A stretch of DNA of 64,000 nucleotides from Angiostrongylus vasorum (lineage: Eukaryota; Nematoda; Chromadorea; Rhabditida; Metastrongylidae): NCBI GenBank assembly GCA_018806985.1, contig JADANN010000388.1, positions 496,001-560,000 on the forward strand. The letters run 5' to 3'. The translations under genes and the position numbers were made by a program. Shown here in pieces: positions 11,691-21,345 of this stretch. The notes beneath the pieces are model-generated. The model was not told the DNA's origin and did not search any database. It worked only from the letters and a program-made list of their open reading frames with translations. Positions within the stretch are counted from its first letter, which is position 1. Every line of letters starts with the position of its first letter.

Positions 11691-12329
11691 TTGCAGCAAA
11701 GCTATATGGCAAATAAGAAACGGCATTTCCGTTTCTAGATCCGTGAGGGTGGTCATCGAAAATCGGCTACGATCAAGTGAGACCAGATTTGTGAAGAAAG
11801 TCAACCTACCGACAAAGCGCCGACATTATTATGTAAAAAAGTGGTTCATCTTCCCTTTACTCTTTTGTTAATATTCCTTTTTCAAGTTTTGCTTTATACC
11901 TTTGCCGTTAATTTCGTTTGTGTTTGCAACGAAAAAGTACATTCAGCAAAACTGACGAACAGTAGAGACACCATCTGGACATGTAAACCCCAACTTAGGG
12001 TGACGGTCCACATATGGGCAGCAGCTATAACGTAGCCTTTTCTAGAATGTTCTAGGGGATTTTTTATACCACGAAAGAATAAAGAAGTTTAACACTCACT
12101 ATACATTTAGTGCGAATATAAAAAACAGAGAGGCTTTAATGGAAAATGGAAAATGAATCGATTAATTCACTTTCACTTACCACCCACGGGTGGGCAAAAT
12201 GAGCTTATTTTGATACGACACTCTGTAGTGACAACTTAGGAAAATAACCAATAGGTCATTTTAGAACATATGCATTGATGCAATAGAAATGACATGTGTT
12301 TACAATGTTGAGCTTACACGAGGTTGATA
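11691..12329. other. Intergenic, nothing recognised
   Basis: No gene or repeat is recognised. Short open frames only. Confidence 0.4.
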
Positions 12330-12480
12330 AAGATGTTCATTCGGCTGACGTTTCGACGGTTTCGTCTTCGTCTTCGATGTTCCGAGCCGGTGGTCCACAG
12401 TTGTTCGTGTTCTCGAAGGTAGCGTCTTCGTTGTGGATCGAGCTGGATCTTCTCCAGTGCAGCATCTTTCTCGAAGGAGC
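12330..12480 (-). repeat. Retroelement end, Penelope-like type 2
   Basis: Plus strand begins TTCATTCGGCTGACGTTTCG followed by CTTCG repeats. On the minus strand this reads GACGAAACCGTCGAAACGTC then AGCCGAATGAA, in which GACG and CGTC can pair around AAAC just before GAAAC. It resembles 38,100-38,390 and 6,955-7,110. Confidence 0.4.
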
Positions 12481-12519
12481 CATAGTCACCCGGCAATACC
12501 CATTTATACAGGACGGTTG

Positions 12520-12845
12520 TTGTTAATAAAAAGAAAGCTCTCGGCGTTAATCAATCTCTGAGGGATGCGCCATGCATTCGATTTCATTAAGCATCGTTTG
12601 GAGGTGAATGAATGCATTTCTGGCGCTTTACAATGACTCGCGGTGGCCCACTGATGTATCGAGCCAGTGCTCTTATCTTCCAAGACAAGTCTGGTACCAA
12701 TTTTCCGGAGGGATGGAAGGGTTGGTGAGTCGTGTGCGCAGGGGATCGATTTCACGTGTGTGTTGCAAAGCGCCTCCGACCGCTGCGCCATTCCAAGTGG
12801 GAACGCTCTAGCCCGGTTGTCCCAGGGCTCCAGAGAGAATCGACT
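12520..12845 (-). repeat. SINE-1 copy (tRNA-derived)
   Basis: Read on the minus strand, the head has an A-box-like TGGCGCAGCGGTCGGAGGCG followed by CAACACACACG and a B-box-like GAAATCGATCCCC. The body has CCTTCCATCCCTCCGG, GGTACCAGACTTGTCTTGGA, a TGGGCCACCGCGAGTCA word and GAATGCATGGCGCATCCCTC. Copies: 34,385-34,690 (-), 40,262-40,620 (+), 48,955-49,240 (-), 57,618-57,905 (+), 63,880-64,000 (+), and tails elsewhere. Confidence 0.8.
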
Positions 12846-12879
12846 CGGTCAGTATTAAGCTACTTTCATAAACAGAACG

Positions 12880-12995
12880 GCAATGCTTGAGCAGCTGTTG
12901 AGCTCACGCGCGAAAAGTACGAAGATGCTCATAGATAATGGACGCGAGAAAATGAATTGCATGCAAAAAGTGCGACCAGCACAATATATGTGAAA
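12880..12995 (+). repeat. SINE-2 tail fragment
   Basis: Contains degenerate matches to the SINE-2 body: GCTTGAGCAGCTGTTGAG, GCGCGAAAAGTACG and GAATTGCATGCAAAAAGTGC. No head is visible. Confidence 0.4.
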
Positions 12996-14084
12996 ACAGA
13001 TCGTCTAAAACAAAAATGACAAATAAAAAGTTAGAGAACAACAGGAGGAAATAAAAAAAAGCCGAAAAGGTTTCAAATATCTCGTTAACACAAAAGTACA
13101 CTGCGGCAAAAAAATCGGAAGGATTATCGTGCAGATTTAGCAGATCGATTTCCAAAAATAAAACTTTTGAACAAGAAATGGGATGAACGACGTTGACCTA
13201 ACAGAGTATTATACTACGTAGGGAATATAGAGAACGTTTCTTGTGAAATAATCTTCTTCGTTTTAACATGCCGTGTATTAATTATGTATCCCCCCTTCAC
13301 TAGCACTCTCGTCACGCAGTCTATTGTATCTCAAGTTACTGACACAAGTCCCTCCTGCGTGCCCTACATCACTACTTCATAACCAACCGGTACGCCACTG
13401 GCCACAGCAGCGTCGCTTCGTGGCTCGACTCTGCAACCTCATCATTCGCTTGAATGTTGCTCATCTTCCTCATAGCAGTGCCATTTGCCCTCAGAGAGTA
13501 CGTAAAAATCGCCGCCGTCCTTTCTCAACACTTTGTTGTCCCGCTTTATCTTCTCCTTTCGCAAGTCCTTTGATTTGCTTAGGCAAAAATAATGTTAACT
13601 AGAATTTGACAGTCTTGCGTTATCAACACATTAAAGTTATCGTAGATCCTCATGTAATCATTCACTACTCACTCTTAATCTATTAACTGTCTCAAACACT
13701 TGCACGCTGTGTAAACACTCTACGAAATTCACCATTGCCACATCAACTCGTTTGCGTTAAATTCCGCTGGGCGCAAACCCATCGGTGCCTATAGATGTAT
13801 TCCCCTGAAGCCAGAATTGTATTGTTCAATAATTGTCAGCCCGCAGAATCTCCTTCCAAGTAGCTGCTATAAATCCTCTGTCGCAATGTTCTTCTTGCAC
13901 AGTGATCACGTAAATACCTACACAGTTGTGGTTATACGAACATTGTTACATAACCAGTATTTCTACTTAGACTTTCGTATCCTCGTAAACATGCTGCATG
14001 ATGATCTACGTCACTTCACTGCAAATTCTTGCATTTGCTACTATTTTCTACTAAAGCAAAATTCACACTCTAATTTTCTGTATA
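12996..14084. other. Intergenic, nothing recognised
   Basis: Several short open frames, none with a recognisable domain. The stretch 13,330-13,600 reads open for 92 codons on the plus strand but has no similarity I recognise. Confidence 0.45.
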
Positions 14085-14400
14085 TAACTTTAATGATGCT
14101 GAGATATGTGCAAAACTCCGGACCGCAGGTGTCTGCGGTGGAGAACGAACGCGCTATTGTCCTTTCCGGGGAGTGAGCGCGCTCACCACCACACCATGCG
14201 GGTCCTTCGTTTTGCCTGTCTCTCAGCTAGTTCTATTGATCTTTTGCCATCAGCAATCACCCGTCAGCGGGATTGATCTGGGGGGCCCAAATCGGCACCG
14301 AACCCAGTTAAGCTGAGGCTGCAGTTATAATCACATTTTGACTTATTATTTACTGCCTACTCTTTTTAGCGGCAGGGTATGCGTTGCGAATTATAACTTT
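14085..14400 (+). repeat. Repeat A, long form
   Basis: About 310 bases starting TAATGATGCTGAGATATGTG, with CTCCGGACCGCAGGTGTCTG and GAACGAACGCGCTATTGTCC, then CACACCATGCGGGTCCTTCG, CTCTCAGCTAGTTCTATTG, AATCACCCGTCAGCGGGATT, and GAACCCAGTTAAGCTGAGGC, ending in TTATTTACTGCCTACTC. This is the best single copy of the long family form. Read in reverse it has an A-box-like TGGTGTGGTGGTGA and B-box-like GCGTTCGTTCTCC. Confidence 0.7.
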
Positions 14401-14539
14401 TTCTGTATATACATTTCCATCTCCAGTGCATGATTGTCATGAAGTACTATGCGTATAAACGGTTTGATTACCCAATTTTCCTCTTGCACATCCTTGTGAA
14501 TCGAGATGATCCGCAAAAAGTAATCAACGAAACCTTCAC

Positions 14540-14740
14540 TAGAAAAATTGATCCACTTGTTTCGGAATAGTCATGGTGGGTTTTTAGAAGACGAGCTAAG
14601 GATGTCTTCAAAAAACGTCGAAAGTAGTGCTTTTATAAAGAGGCAGATGTTAAGAAAGTTTAACATTCCAAACTCTATATGGAAGAGGATGTTTTCTTTA
14701 CGTGTCACACAACACGTTAATTTTGAGGAGCTCGCTTGAT
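14540..14740 (+). pseudogene. Astacin exon 3 relic
   Basis: The segment around 14,620 reads SSAFIKRQMLRKFNIPNS, matching the maturation-site exon of the other copies (for example RTKRQVLKSFTIPNS in A2). The basic processing site is partly kept as IKRQ. The residues after IPNS are degenerate (IWKRMFSLRVTQH where others have TWKDGIFYTFNTT). No neighbouring astacin exon was identified within about 2 kb on either side, so this is an isolated remnant of a further family member. Confidence 0.75.
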
Positions 14741-15194
14741 TTCCAACGGGACAAACTGCAAACCTCACTCGGAATGAGGGACACGTGTTTACTGCAAGGT
14801 TTCTTCCCTACAACCTTTAGAGAATGAGTATTAGACTGCTTTTTGTAACTTAAGAAAAAAGGAACAGCGAATTGTAGCAATCGTTAGGATAGAGATTAGA
14901 GGCAATAACTAGAGAAAGTTTTGGAGAAGAAGGGCAAAAAAGAAAATAGAAAATAGAACAGAAACTATGAAGGAAAGTGAAAACTGTAGGCTAAAGTTAT
15001 TGCGTTTCGAGTTAGTCGAGACAACATCGTTAATAAAACATTGATTTCGCAGTCGTATTGATCTCGGAGAGTTCTGAGCAATCTAAGCTGGTATAGCAGA
15101 ACTATTCCTGGTCAAGTCGTCAAGGAAAATTTTGCTGTAGGTTGTTGAGAAAACACTGACTGAATTCTTTAGGAACACACAAAGTATTCATTTT
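14741..15194. other. Intergenic, nothing recognised
   Basis: Purine-rich plus strand between 14,880 and 15,000, without a clear tandem unit. No gene is recognised. Confidence 0.4.
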
Positions 15195-15515
15195 CTTTTT
15201 TACATGACTCGTCATCACATCTACTGTGTGGATCTCAGCCCTTGCACTCTTTTCGTTTCCTCGCACGCAAAATCCACAATGGTCTTCGAACACTTGCGTG
15301 TTTTTCTCAGCTGATGCTCCAGCATTTCGTTTCCTTTATAAATCTCGTCGAGTGCTGATGGAGTCAATTCTCCGTGCTATCATGGAGATGGCCAGACTAC
15401 GACGTGAAATGGATTGGAGGAGAGCGTAAAGGAAGGAATCGTACTAGTAGTTTTGCTTTCTGATCGACGGCATCACAAATCACCGCGCTGTGCCTCCTCC
15501 AAGTACTCGTTTAGC
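15195..15515 (-). repeat. SINE-2 copy
   Basis: Begins with the tail TGACTCGTCATCACATCTAC and GTGTGGATCTCAGCCCTTGC and runs to GATCGACGGCATCACAAATC and CACCGCGCTGTGCC. The minus-strand head has the A-box-like GGCACAGCGCGGTGATTTG. Confidence 0.7.
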
Positions 15516-16648
15516 CGTGTAAAATTAAAGATTTCATAGTAGGAAGCAGCATGTTCGCTGATGTTCGACAAACACAATTACGAAGATGTAAAGTAGTGAA
15601 ATATACTAGTGCACTAGCTTTTCTCTCATTCGTAACACATGAAAAAAGCACTCATCAAAGACATGTACCGAACGGATAAAAAATGTGTTCACAGGAGAAG
15701 AAGATAGGAAGGATTCGCCAATCTTTGCAGCATGAAAAGTAGCCAATTCCAATGGCTACGAAGCAGAAGCCACTCGGGTGAGACCAGGGTAGGGTTGCTC
15801 GCCAAAATAATAATATTTCAAACCTAAGCAAGATGCCCTTTCGAGCTACTTTTTCATTTCAAACGAGATAAATTACGCTTCACTTTGCATGTGCTACTCA
15901 TTATATGCAAAATTATAACAAAAAAACCTTTATACGACACAACATACGGTGCTGAAACAGACGAGTGTATGCCAACCTACCCACGTCGAATTCTTTTTTA
16001 TATCTGGGATGAAAATACAGTCGTGTCGATTTCCAAGTGCTAAGTAGAACATAGCAGCGAAATGATATGGGAGCACTCAACTAATTTCACTGCCACCTCT
16101 GTACTTTCTTTACATACAATCATAAAAATGCTTTAGTGATCCAGTGTTGAGGAAGCCTTAGGATAAGACGCCTGTTTATCTGCTCTGCACCATCGTCAAC
16201 ATTCAATATTTCCACTTTGTCGGATTTGTCATAAAACTAGAAAAAATCTGCTAAAACGAGCCCAGAGAAAAGCATCAAATATACACCTAACCTGCAAAAT
16301 ATTGAAATTGGCGATAACTCAGGTCGACATTTCAACACCAGCTGCAACATTGTTTTCATAGAATCTTCGGTGGAAGAAGTGCGGCGTTATGAAGCAGCAG
16401 GTAAATATGTAACTCTATAAACCTCGTGATATTTGCGGAAAAATGAAACAGGAATCCTTTTACCCAAACCTCTTATTTTGAACCTCCTGCTCAACAAAAA
16501 CTGCTTGTTCTTACAGGACAATTTGCGGTGGCAATGTGAGAAGATTATCTATGGGTTATTGATCATTTAATCCCTGCCACATGAGAACTGAACTGGTGAC
16601 AAAGTAACTCCCACGTCCAACTTTCTATTTAACCACGGCACTGATTGA
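15516..16648. other. Intergenic, nothing recognised
   Basis: No gene, repeat family member or convincing open frame was identified between the SINE-2 copy and the start of PLE1. Confidence 0.45.
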
Positions 16649-16689
16649 GTAATTCTTTCTACTTCTGTTTAGCAAACACGAGATGTTAT

Positions 16690-17090
16690 TTTATTTCCTT
16701 ATTTACGTACAAGCTGACGTTTTCGGCGGATTTCGCCTTCCTCAGAGCCTGGAAAGGTCAAGTTGACTGCAATCTACACTGTCAAACTCCTCCATAACCA
16801 AACAGAGGAAATGTTGGACCAAAATTTCAATCACATTGAACACGGAGTCTTTGCACACTCACCGCTTTCTAGGAGTCTTCCACTAAATATTCCACGTGGA
16901 GACCAACGGCACAGAGTTACATGGAATCGTAATGTACCCATCTCAACAGAATAACAGGCTTATATACTGCCCAATATCACTCGTGATAATGAGGCATTCC
17001 TCTCTGCGGTTCATTCTCGGATTCATGGAATTGATCCAAAATGCCTCGAGAATTTTCAGCGCTTGTGTTCTCGATTCCTGCGCGAGGAAA
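16690..17090 (+). repeat. PLE1 left terminal inverted repeat
   Basis: Reverse complement of about 18,475-18,870. Landmarks are GCTGACGTTTTCGGCGGATT, CACTCACCGCTTTCTAGGAG, CGTGGAGACCAACGGCACAG and GCCTCGAGAATTTTC. The inner end contains the reversed GIY-YIG C-terminal coding sequence. Confidence 0.85.
16716..16766 (-). ncRNA. Hammerhead-ribozyme-like fold, PLE1 left end
   Basis: On the minus strand the order is GUC, a possible stem I (AACUUG with CAGGCU, one mismatch, loop ACCUUUC), CUGAGGA, stem II (GGCG with CGCC around AAAUC), and GAAA. This fits the conserved hammerhead core CUGANGA...GAAA with a GUC cleavage triplet and a two-base stem III. Minimal hammerheads are reported in Penelope-like elements. 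Activity is unproven. Confidence 0.4.
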
Positions 17091-18620
17091 GTTGACCTAC
17101 CAACATGTCCCCGTCCTGCACTTACTTATCAAAACCTATAAGTTAGTATCTAGTGATGATCTCGTGTCTACCGATCCATCGTTCTTTAAGGTCAGACCTA
17201 TCACTAGCTGCGTGAACGGGCCAACGGATAGAATAACGTGGTAAATAACCCCTAATACTTATCCAGTTGCTGAAGTACATTCCAGCCCATTTAACGAACA
17301 CCCAAATGTTCCTGGATCGTCTACGTACTGTGCAGCCCAACAGCGCATACATGATGGAGTCCTTCGACGTCACCGCCCTCTATACAAACGTGTCGAATGA
17401 CTACGCAATGCAAACCATATTCGAACTCCTTATAAAACACGGAGGAGAAATAAAAATGTATGGCTTCAAGACAGAGCAGTTGATGGCACTCTTGAAGGAA
17501 TGCTTGAGCTGCTCAATCTTCAGATGATCCGGGAGTTAATACGCTCAAATAAGAGGGTTGGCAATGGGACAGCGACTGGCACCAAGCCTTGCCATTGCGT
17601 TTATATCTAAGGTGGAAGCACCGGTGACCGATCTCGGGCCGTTACTCTACTGTAGATATAAAGATGACTGTTTTGTCCTTTGCTCAAAACAAGAGGAAAT
17701 GGACAAATGTTTCGAGTTGTTGAACGAACAGTCAGAGTATATCAAGTTTACCGGAGAGAAACCGAAAGAAAACTGGCTTCCATTCCTGAACGTCCAAATT
17801 GACCTATCAGAAAATGGCTACATTACAAAGGTACCGAAAGCCGAGTAGTAAAAACATCCTAGTTCATTACTTCTCCTCTCACCCCTTTCACACGAAAAGG
17901 GCGCTTGTGAGAAACATGTTTTCGAACAGCAACCAACGTGTGCACGGGGGACAGAGCAGAGAGAGGAGTCCCGGGAATTTGGCACGGCAAATAGCCATTT
18001 CCAATGGCTGCGAAACTGTAGCTGGTGATAGGTATAGGGAAAATTTTGGGCCCCCTTAACGATAACTCTAGCGATAGAAAGGTCCCGTTTATCTTACCCT
18101 TCATCTCGAATGATGTAAGTGCTGCTATAAAACGCTGCTTAAGAAGGGCGGGTTTTGAGGGTTCGGTAAACCTAGTTGAAATACCACCGAGTACTCTTAG
18201 GGGCTAGCTAGTTCGTAACCGCCTATATGACAGTCTATGTGCAACGTAAAATTGTATAATTTGCCCCAATAGTAGAGACGGTGACTGCATGAGTTCGGGT
18301 ACAGTTTAGCTGATCTCTTGTGTAGCGTGCGGGGACGAATACGTTGGCGAAACGGGTAGACCACTCTGCTGTCCGTATAAAAGAACACCTAGTCGGCAAA
18401 CGTAAACCAAACACCCCACTAGGCACGCATAGGACGCAGAGACATAATGGAGAAGATTTCGAAGTACGGGTTACGATCCTCGTGCTGGAATCGAGAACAC
18501 AAGCGCGGAAAATTCTCGAGGCATTCTGGATCAATTCCAGAAATCCGAAAATGAACCGCAGGGGAGGAGTGCCCTCATTATCACGCGTGATATTGGGCAG
18601 TACATAAGCCTGTTATTCTG
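17090..18620 (+). pseudogene. PLE1 reverse transcriptase and GIY-YIG nuclease
   Basis: The coding remnant runs N to C across several frames. FFKVRPITSCVNGPTDRITW (17,180-17,240) is the first conserved reverse transcriptase block. FDVTALYTNVSNDYAM (17,360-17,410) carries the catalytic-block-A aspartate. GQRLAPSLAIAF (17,565) is block B, and YKDDCFVL (17,657) is the YxDD catalytic box. KENWLPFLNVQID (17,770) follows. The nuclease reads ISCVACGDEYVGETGRPLC near 18,315, with the GIY-YIG-type Tyr and an Arg downstream, then ARKILEAFWINSRNPKMNR (18,510), whose Glu and Asn fit the GIY-YIG C-terminal half. A stop at 17,242 and frame changes near 17,525, 17,840 and 18,390 show it cannot make a full protein. 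The first catalytic aspartate and the YxDD box are kept. Confidence 0.85.
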
Positions 18621-18799
18621 ATGAGAGGGGAACATTACGATTCCATGTAACTCTGTGCGGTTGGTCTCCACGTGAAATATTTAGTGGGAGGACTCCTAGA
18701 AAGCGGTGAGTGTGCAAAGGCTCTGTGTTCAATGTGATTGAAATTTTGGTTCAACATTTTCTCTGTTTGGTTATGGAGGTGTTCGATCGTGCAGATTGC

Positions 18800-18850
18800 A
18801 GTCAACTTGACCTTTCCCAGGCTCTGAGGAAGACGAAATCCGCCGAAACG
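18800..18850 (+). ncRNA. Hammerhead-ribozyme-like fold, PLE1 right end
   Basis: Same arrangement in the sense strand of the element: GUC, AACUUG...CAGGCU, CUGAGGA, stem II, GAAAC. Here stem II reads GACG against CGCC, which weakens it, and there is an extra C in the stem I loop. This copy is probably less able to fold than the left one. Confidence 0.35.
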
Positions 18851-18870
18851 TCAGCTTGTACGTAAATGAT

Positions 18871-19496
18871 GACATAGTGTTGCAGAAGCCTGCAGCGGTT
18901 CGATACTTTTTGTTGAAGAGTTTTTTTCAATACGGAGCTTGCACATAGTGTTCTGAGAAAAAATGCTAGTCAACGACGAAAATAGTTGGACCAACAAAAA
19001 ACAGTTTCGGGCTTACTTACTGCGAAAACCCACGACTCTATAACCTACAAATGACGAAAGAGCTCATGAAATAAAATACAGAGTGGTTTCCCATGTTTGA
19101 AATGAGTCCCGAAAAATTACGCATCGTTGAAGGAATTTTCTACACAAAAAGGGCAGTGTGCTACCAGATGAATAAATATAGGGCTAATTGTCAGAGAGAG
19201 AGAGAGAGAGCAAATTGCTTATATGGCAGATAAGCAAATTCGTTATGGTGAAATTACATAAAAAAGGACACGAAGGCCGGAAACAGCATGAGCATCATCA
19301 CTATCGTCATCGTCTTCAGCACAACCGGGTGTAGCAGCTGCAGCAGTAGCGGCGGATATTCCTTAAAGCTTTGTTGATATGTTCTATAATCGCTCACCAA
19401 ATAACGCATTTAGAAGCTACACTATTCAGTAGATAAGAAAAACTGAGTGTGCTGGGAACTTTCGCCGTAAATCTCCTTCACATCAATTTTCTTGAA
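18871..19496. other. Left-arm intergenic and A2 upstream region
   Basis: No gene. Around 19,100-19,360 lies the astacin-upstream block shared with A3, A5 and 430-720 (on the minus strand: GTGTAGAAAATTCCTTCAAC). A (GA)n tract occupies about 19,193-19,209. The right-arm mirror is 33,062-33,687, with the tract at 33,349-33,365. Confidence 0.6.
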
Positions 19497-20528
19497 ATGA
19501 GAACGTTTAGGATGAGAAGTGCTCTATTCCTCGTCACCGCAACCGCAGTAACGCACTGCGGTATTCCTAATCTCGGCAGTGAAATGATGGCCTTCTCCAC
19601 TGATTACAAGGCAAGTGAAAGCACCGAAACTGGTAGACTGCCTGAGCCAAAGGTAATTAGCAGATCAAGAGCTTCTATTCCGAAAATTCCAACGTTTTTA
19701 GGTCGAGAATCGCATAGGAATTTCCAATCCTCGATACAATTTTTCGGAAACATTCATGGAAGAAGTCGGACCATCTACACAAAAAACAAAACGATGCCAA
19801 CGAAAGGCAGAACGTGCTACTTTTACTTCCCTTTTCCAGAATACGGTCCTTGTAATTTTAAACATGTATACATAGGACGATGTTGCGACAGCGCTCAAGG
19901 ATAACGATACAGTTTTAAATGAGGTGTCTTTCAAAAACAATTTTGAACAAGGCATTGAACAAAGTTTTGTTCGAAGTGACATCGTCTCAGGAGAGTACGT
20001 TATTGCATAGAAAATAGTGTAGGTGTGGTAATGCTTCCAAAGCGTAATAGATAGATGTCTTCAGAAGACAAGCCGAGAAAATTTTCACGGATGCCGAAAG
20101 CAGCATTCGTACAAAGAGACAGGTGTTGAAGAGCTTTACCATTCCAAACTCGACATGGAAGGACGGTATTTTCTACATGTTCAACACAACGGGTTAGTTT
20201 CTTGGGAAATGTTTCATCACTAACTGGGCAAGCTAAATACTGTGCTCCATAACTCTGAATTACACACCTCTCCTAATTTGAAAGTTGTGTTATAAAAAAT
20301 AAGAACTAGGAGTTGTTGTCACTAGTAATGGACATTGTTGTAATTAAGAACTTTGAAAAATAAAAACTTCGTATCATAATGGAAGAAAAAACTGAGCAAC
20401 ATGTTGTAACAACTGTAAAGAAAGATGACGATAATAATAATGGAAACCATTGTTAGCCTCGAAGACCAGAGTAGTTGGGCAAGCGCAAACATTAGATTTG
20501 TCATTTCACGAAAGATCTAGTTCTTGTT

Positions 20529-20726
20529 ATGATTCGCAAAGCGTTTTACATGGGGGACTCTACCGTGCAGGACATTGTGTTGGAAATCAGGTTTGCTGGT
20601 GCCGGCTCTAGTCACTGGACGGTGAACGGCAGGACAGGTGTAAAGATGTTTAGAGATTTCAATGAATTTCATCATCTTCAGAACCACCATCTGAGTGAAC
20701 CGCTGTGTAGAAAATGTTTGGATTAG
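20529..20726 (+). other. Unidentified open frame in A2 intron 3
   Basis: A 65-codon frame (it includes IRFAGAGSSHWTVNGRTGVK) with no astacin similarity and no domain I recognise. It is mirrored at 31,833-32,030 on the minus strand. It may be a fragment of an uncharacterised repeat or a chance frame. Confidence 0.25.
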
Positions 20727-21234
20727 TCAGTATTCTTTTCATTCAAGTGCGAACCTTGAAATATAACTTTCAGATTACCGCGTATATAAAGCGTTCAAAA
20801 TGGGTGTAAGGGTATGGAGGGACGCCACTTGTATCGAATTCGTGGAAAACAAAAAAAGGTTTGTCTTATATTGAAGATCAAACAGAGATGAATAGCTTTT
20901 TTTATTACCTCACTTATTATGCTTCCAGCCAAGGACAAAGTGGTCGTCGTCAAAGATGCTCAGTGCTTCGCGAGAACTGGACAAACCGGCGGAGATCAGC
21001 TTCTTTCCCTTAGTGACAATGATGCGACGGTGTGTCGTTTTAAAAAACAGCGATTCCAAAAAAAGTAGTAGGTGAATCTAGAGTAGGGAAAATGGCTCCC
21101 TGAAGTACGAAAGTTGTAGTTTGTTCGAAAGTGGGCCCCAAGCAAAGCAAATTATTGATTCCTCTCTGGTTGGCACATTGTTACAGACCCATACGAGAGA
21201 ATAAAAGCACTGAGTGGATCCACCGGATAAGGCT

Positions 21235-21345
21235 CCGAAAGTCTTTGGATAGGGCAAGTATAAACTAAATGCACTCTACGATGCTTTACGGAGTCGAGGG
21301 CATGGCACATGCTTGAGGATCATCTACATCTGACGCTTCACTCTT
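21235..21345 (+). repeat. SINE-1 tail fragment in A2 intron
   Basis: Contains AATGCACTCTACGATGCTTT and GGAGTCGAGGGCATGGCAC, matching the SINE-1 tail (compare GAAGTCGAATGCATGGCGC at 57,838). It lies just before the zinc-binding exon. Mirror: about 31,213-31,323. Confidence 0.55.

Larger units (their letters stand above)
16649..18870 (+). mobile_element. Penelope-like element PLE1
   Basis: A 2.2 kb retroelement with terminal inverted repeats of about 390-400 bases (about 16,690-17,090 and 18,475-18,870). The left end starts GTAATTCTTTCTACTTC, like the outermost ends of PLE2; the right end stops matching after GTACGTAAAT, so its last 45 or so bases are missing. The body encodes Penelope-type reverse transcriptase followed by a GIY-YIG nuclease. 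The left inverted repeat contains, in reverse, the 3' end of the nuclease frame. Terminal repeats in direct or inverse orientation are known for Penelope-like elements. The left palindrome arm begins inside this element. Confidence 0.85.
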
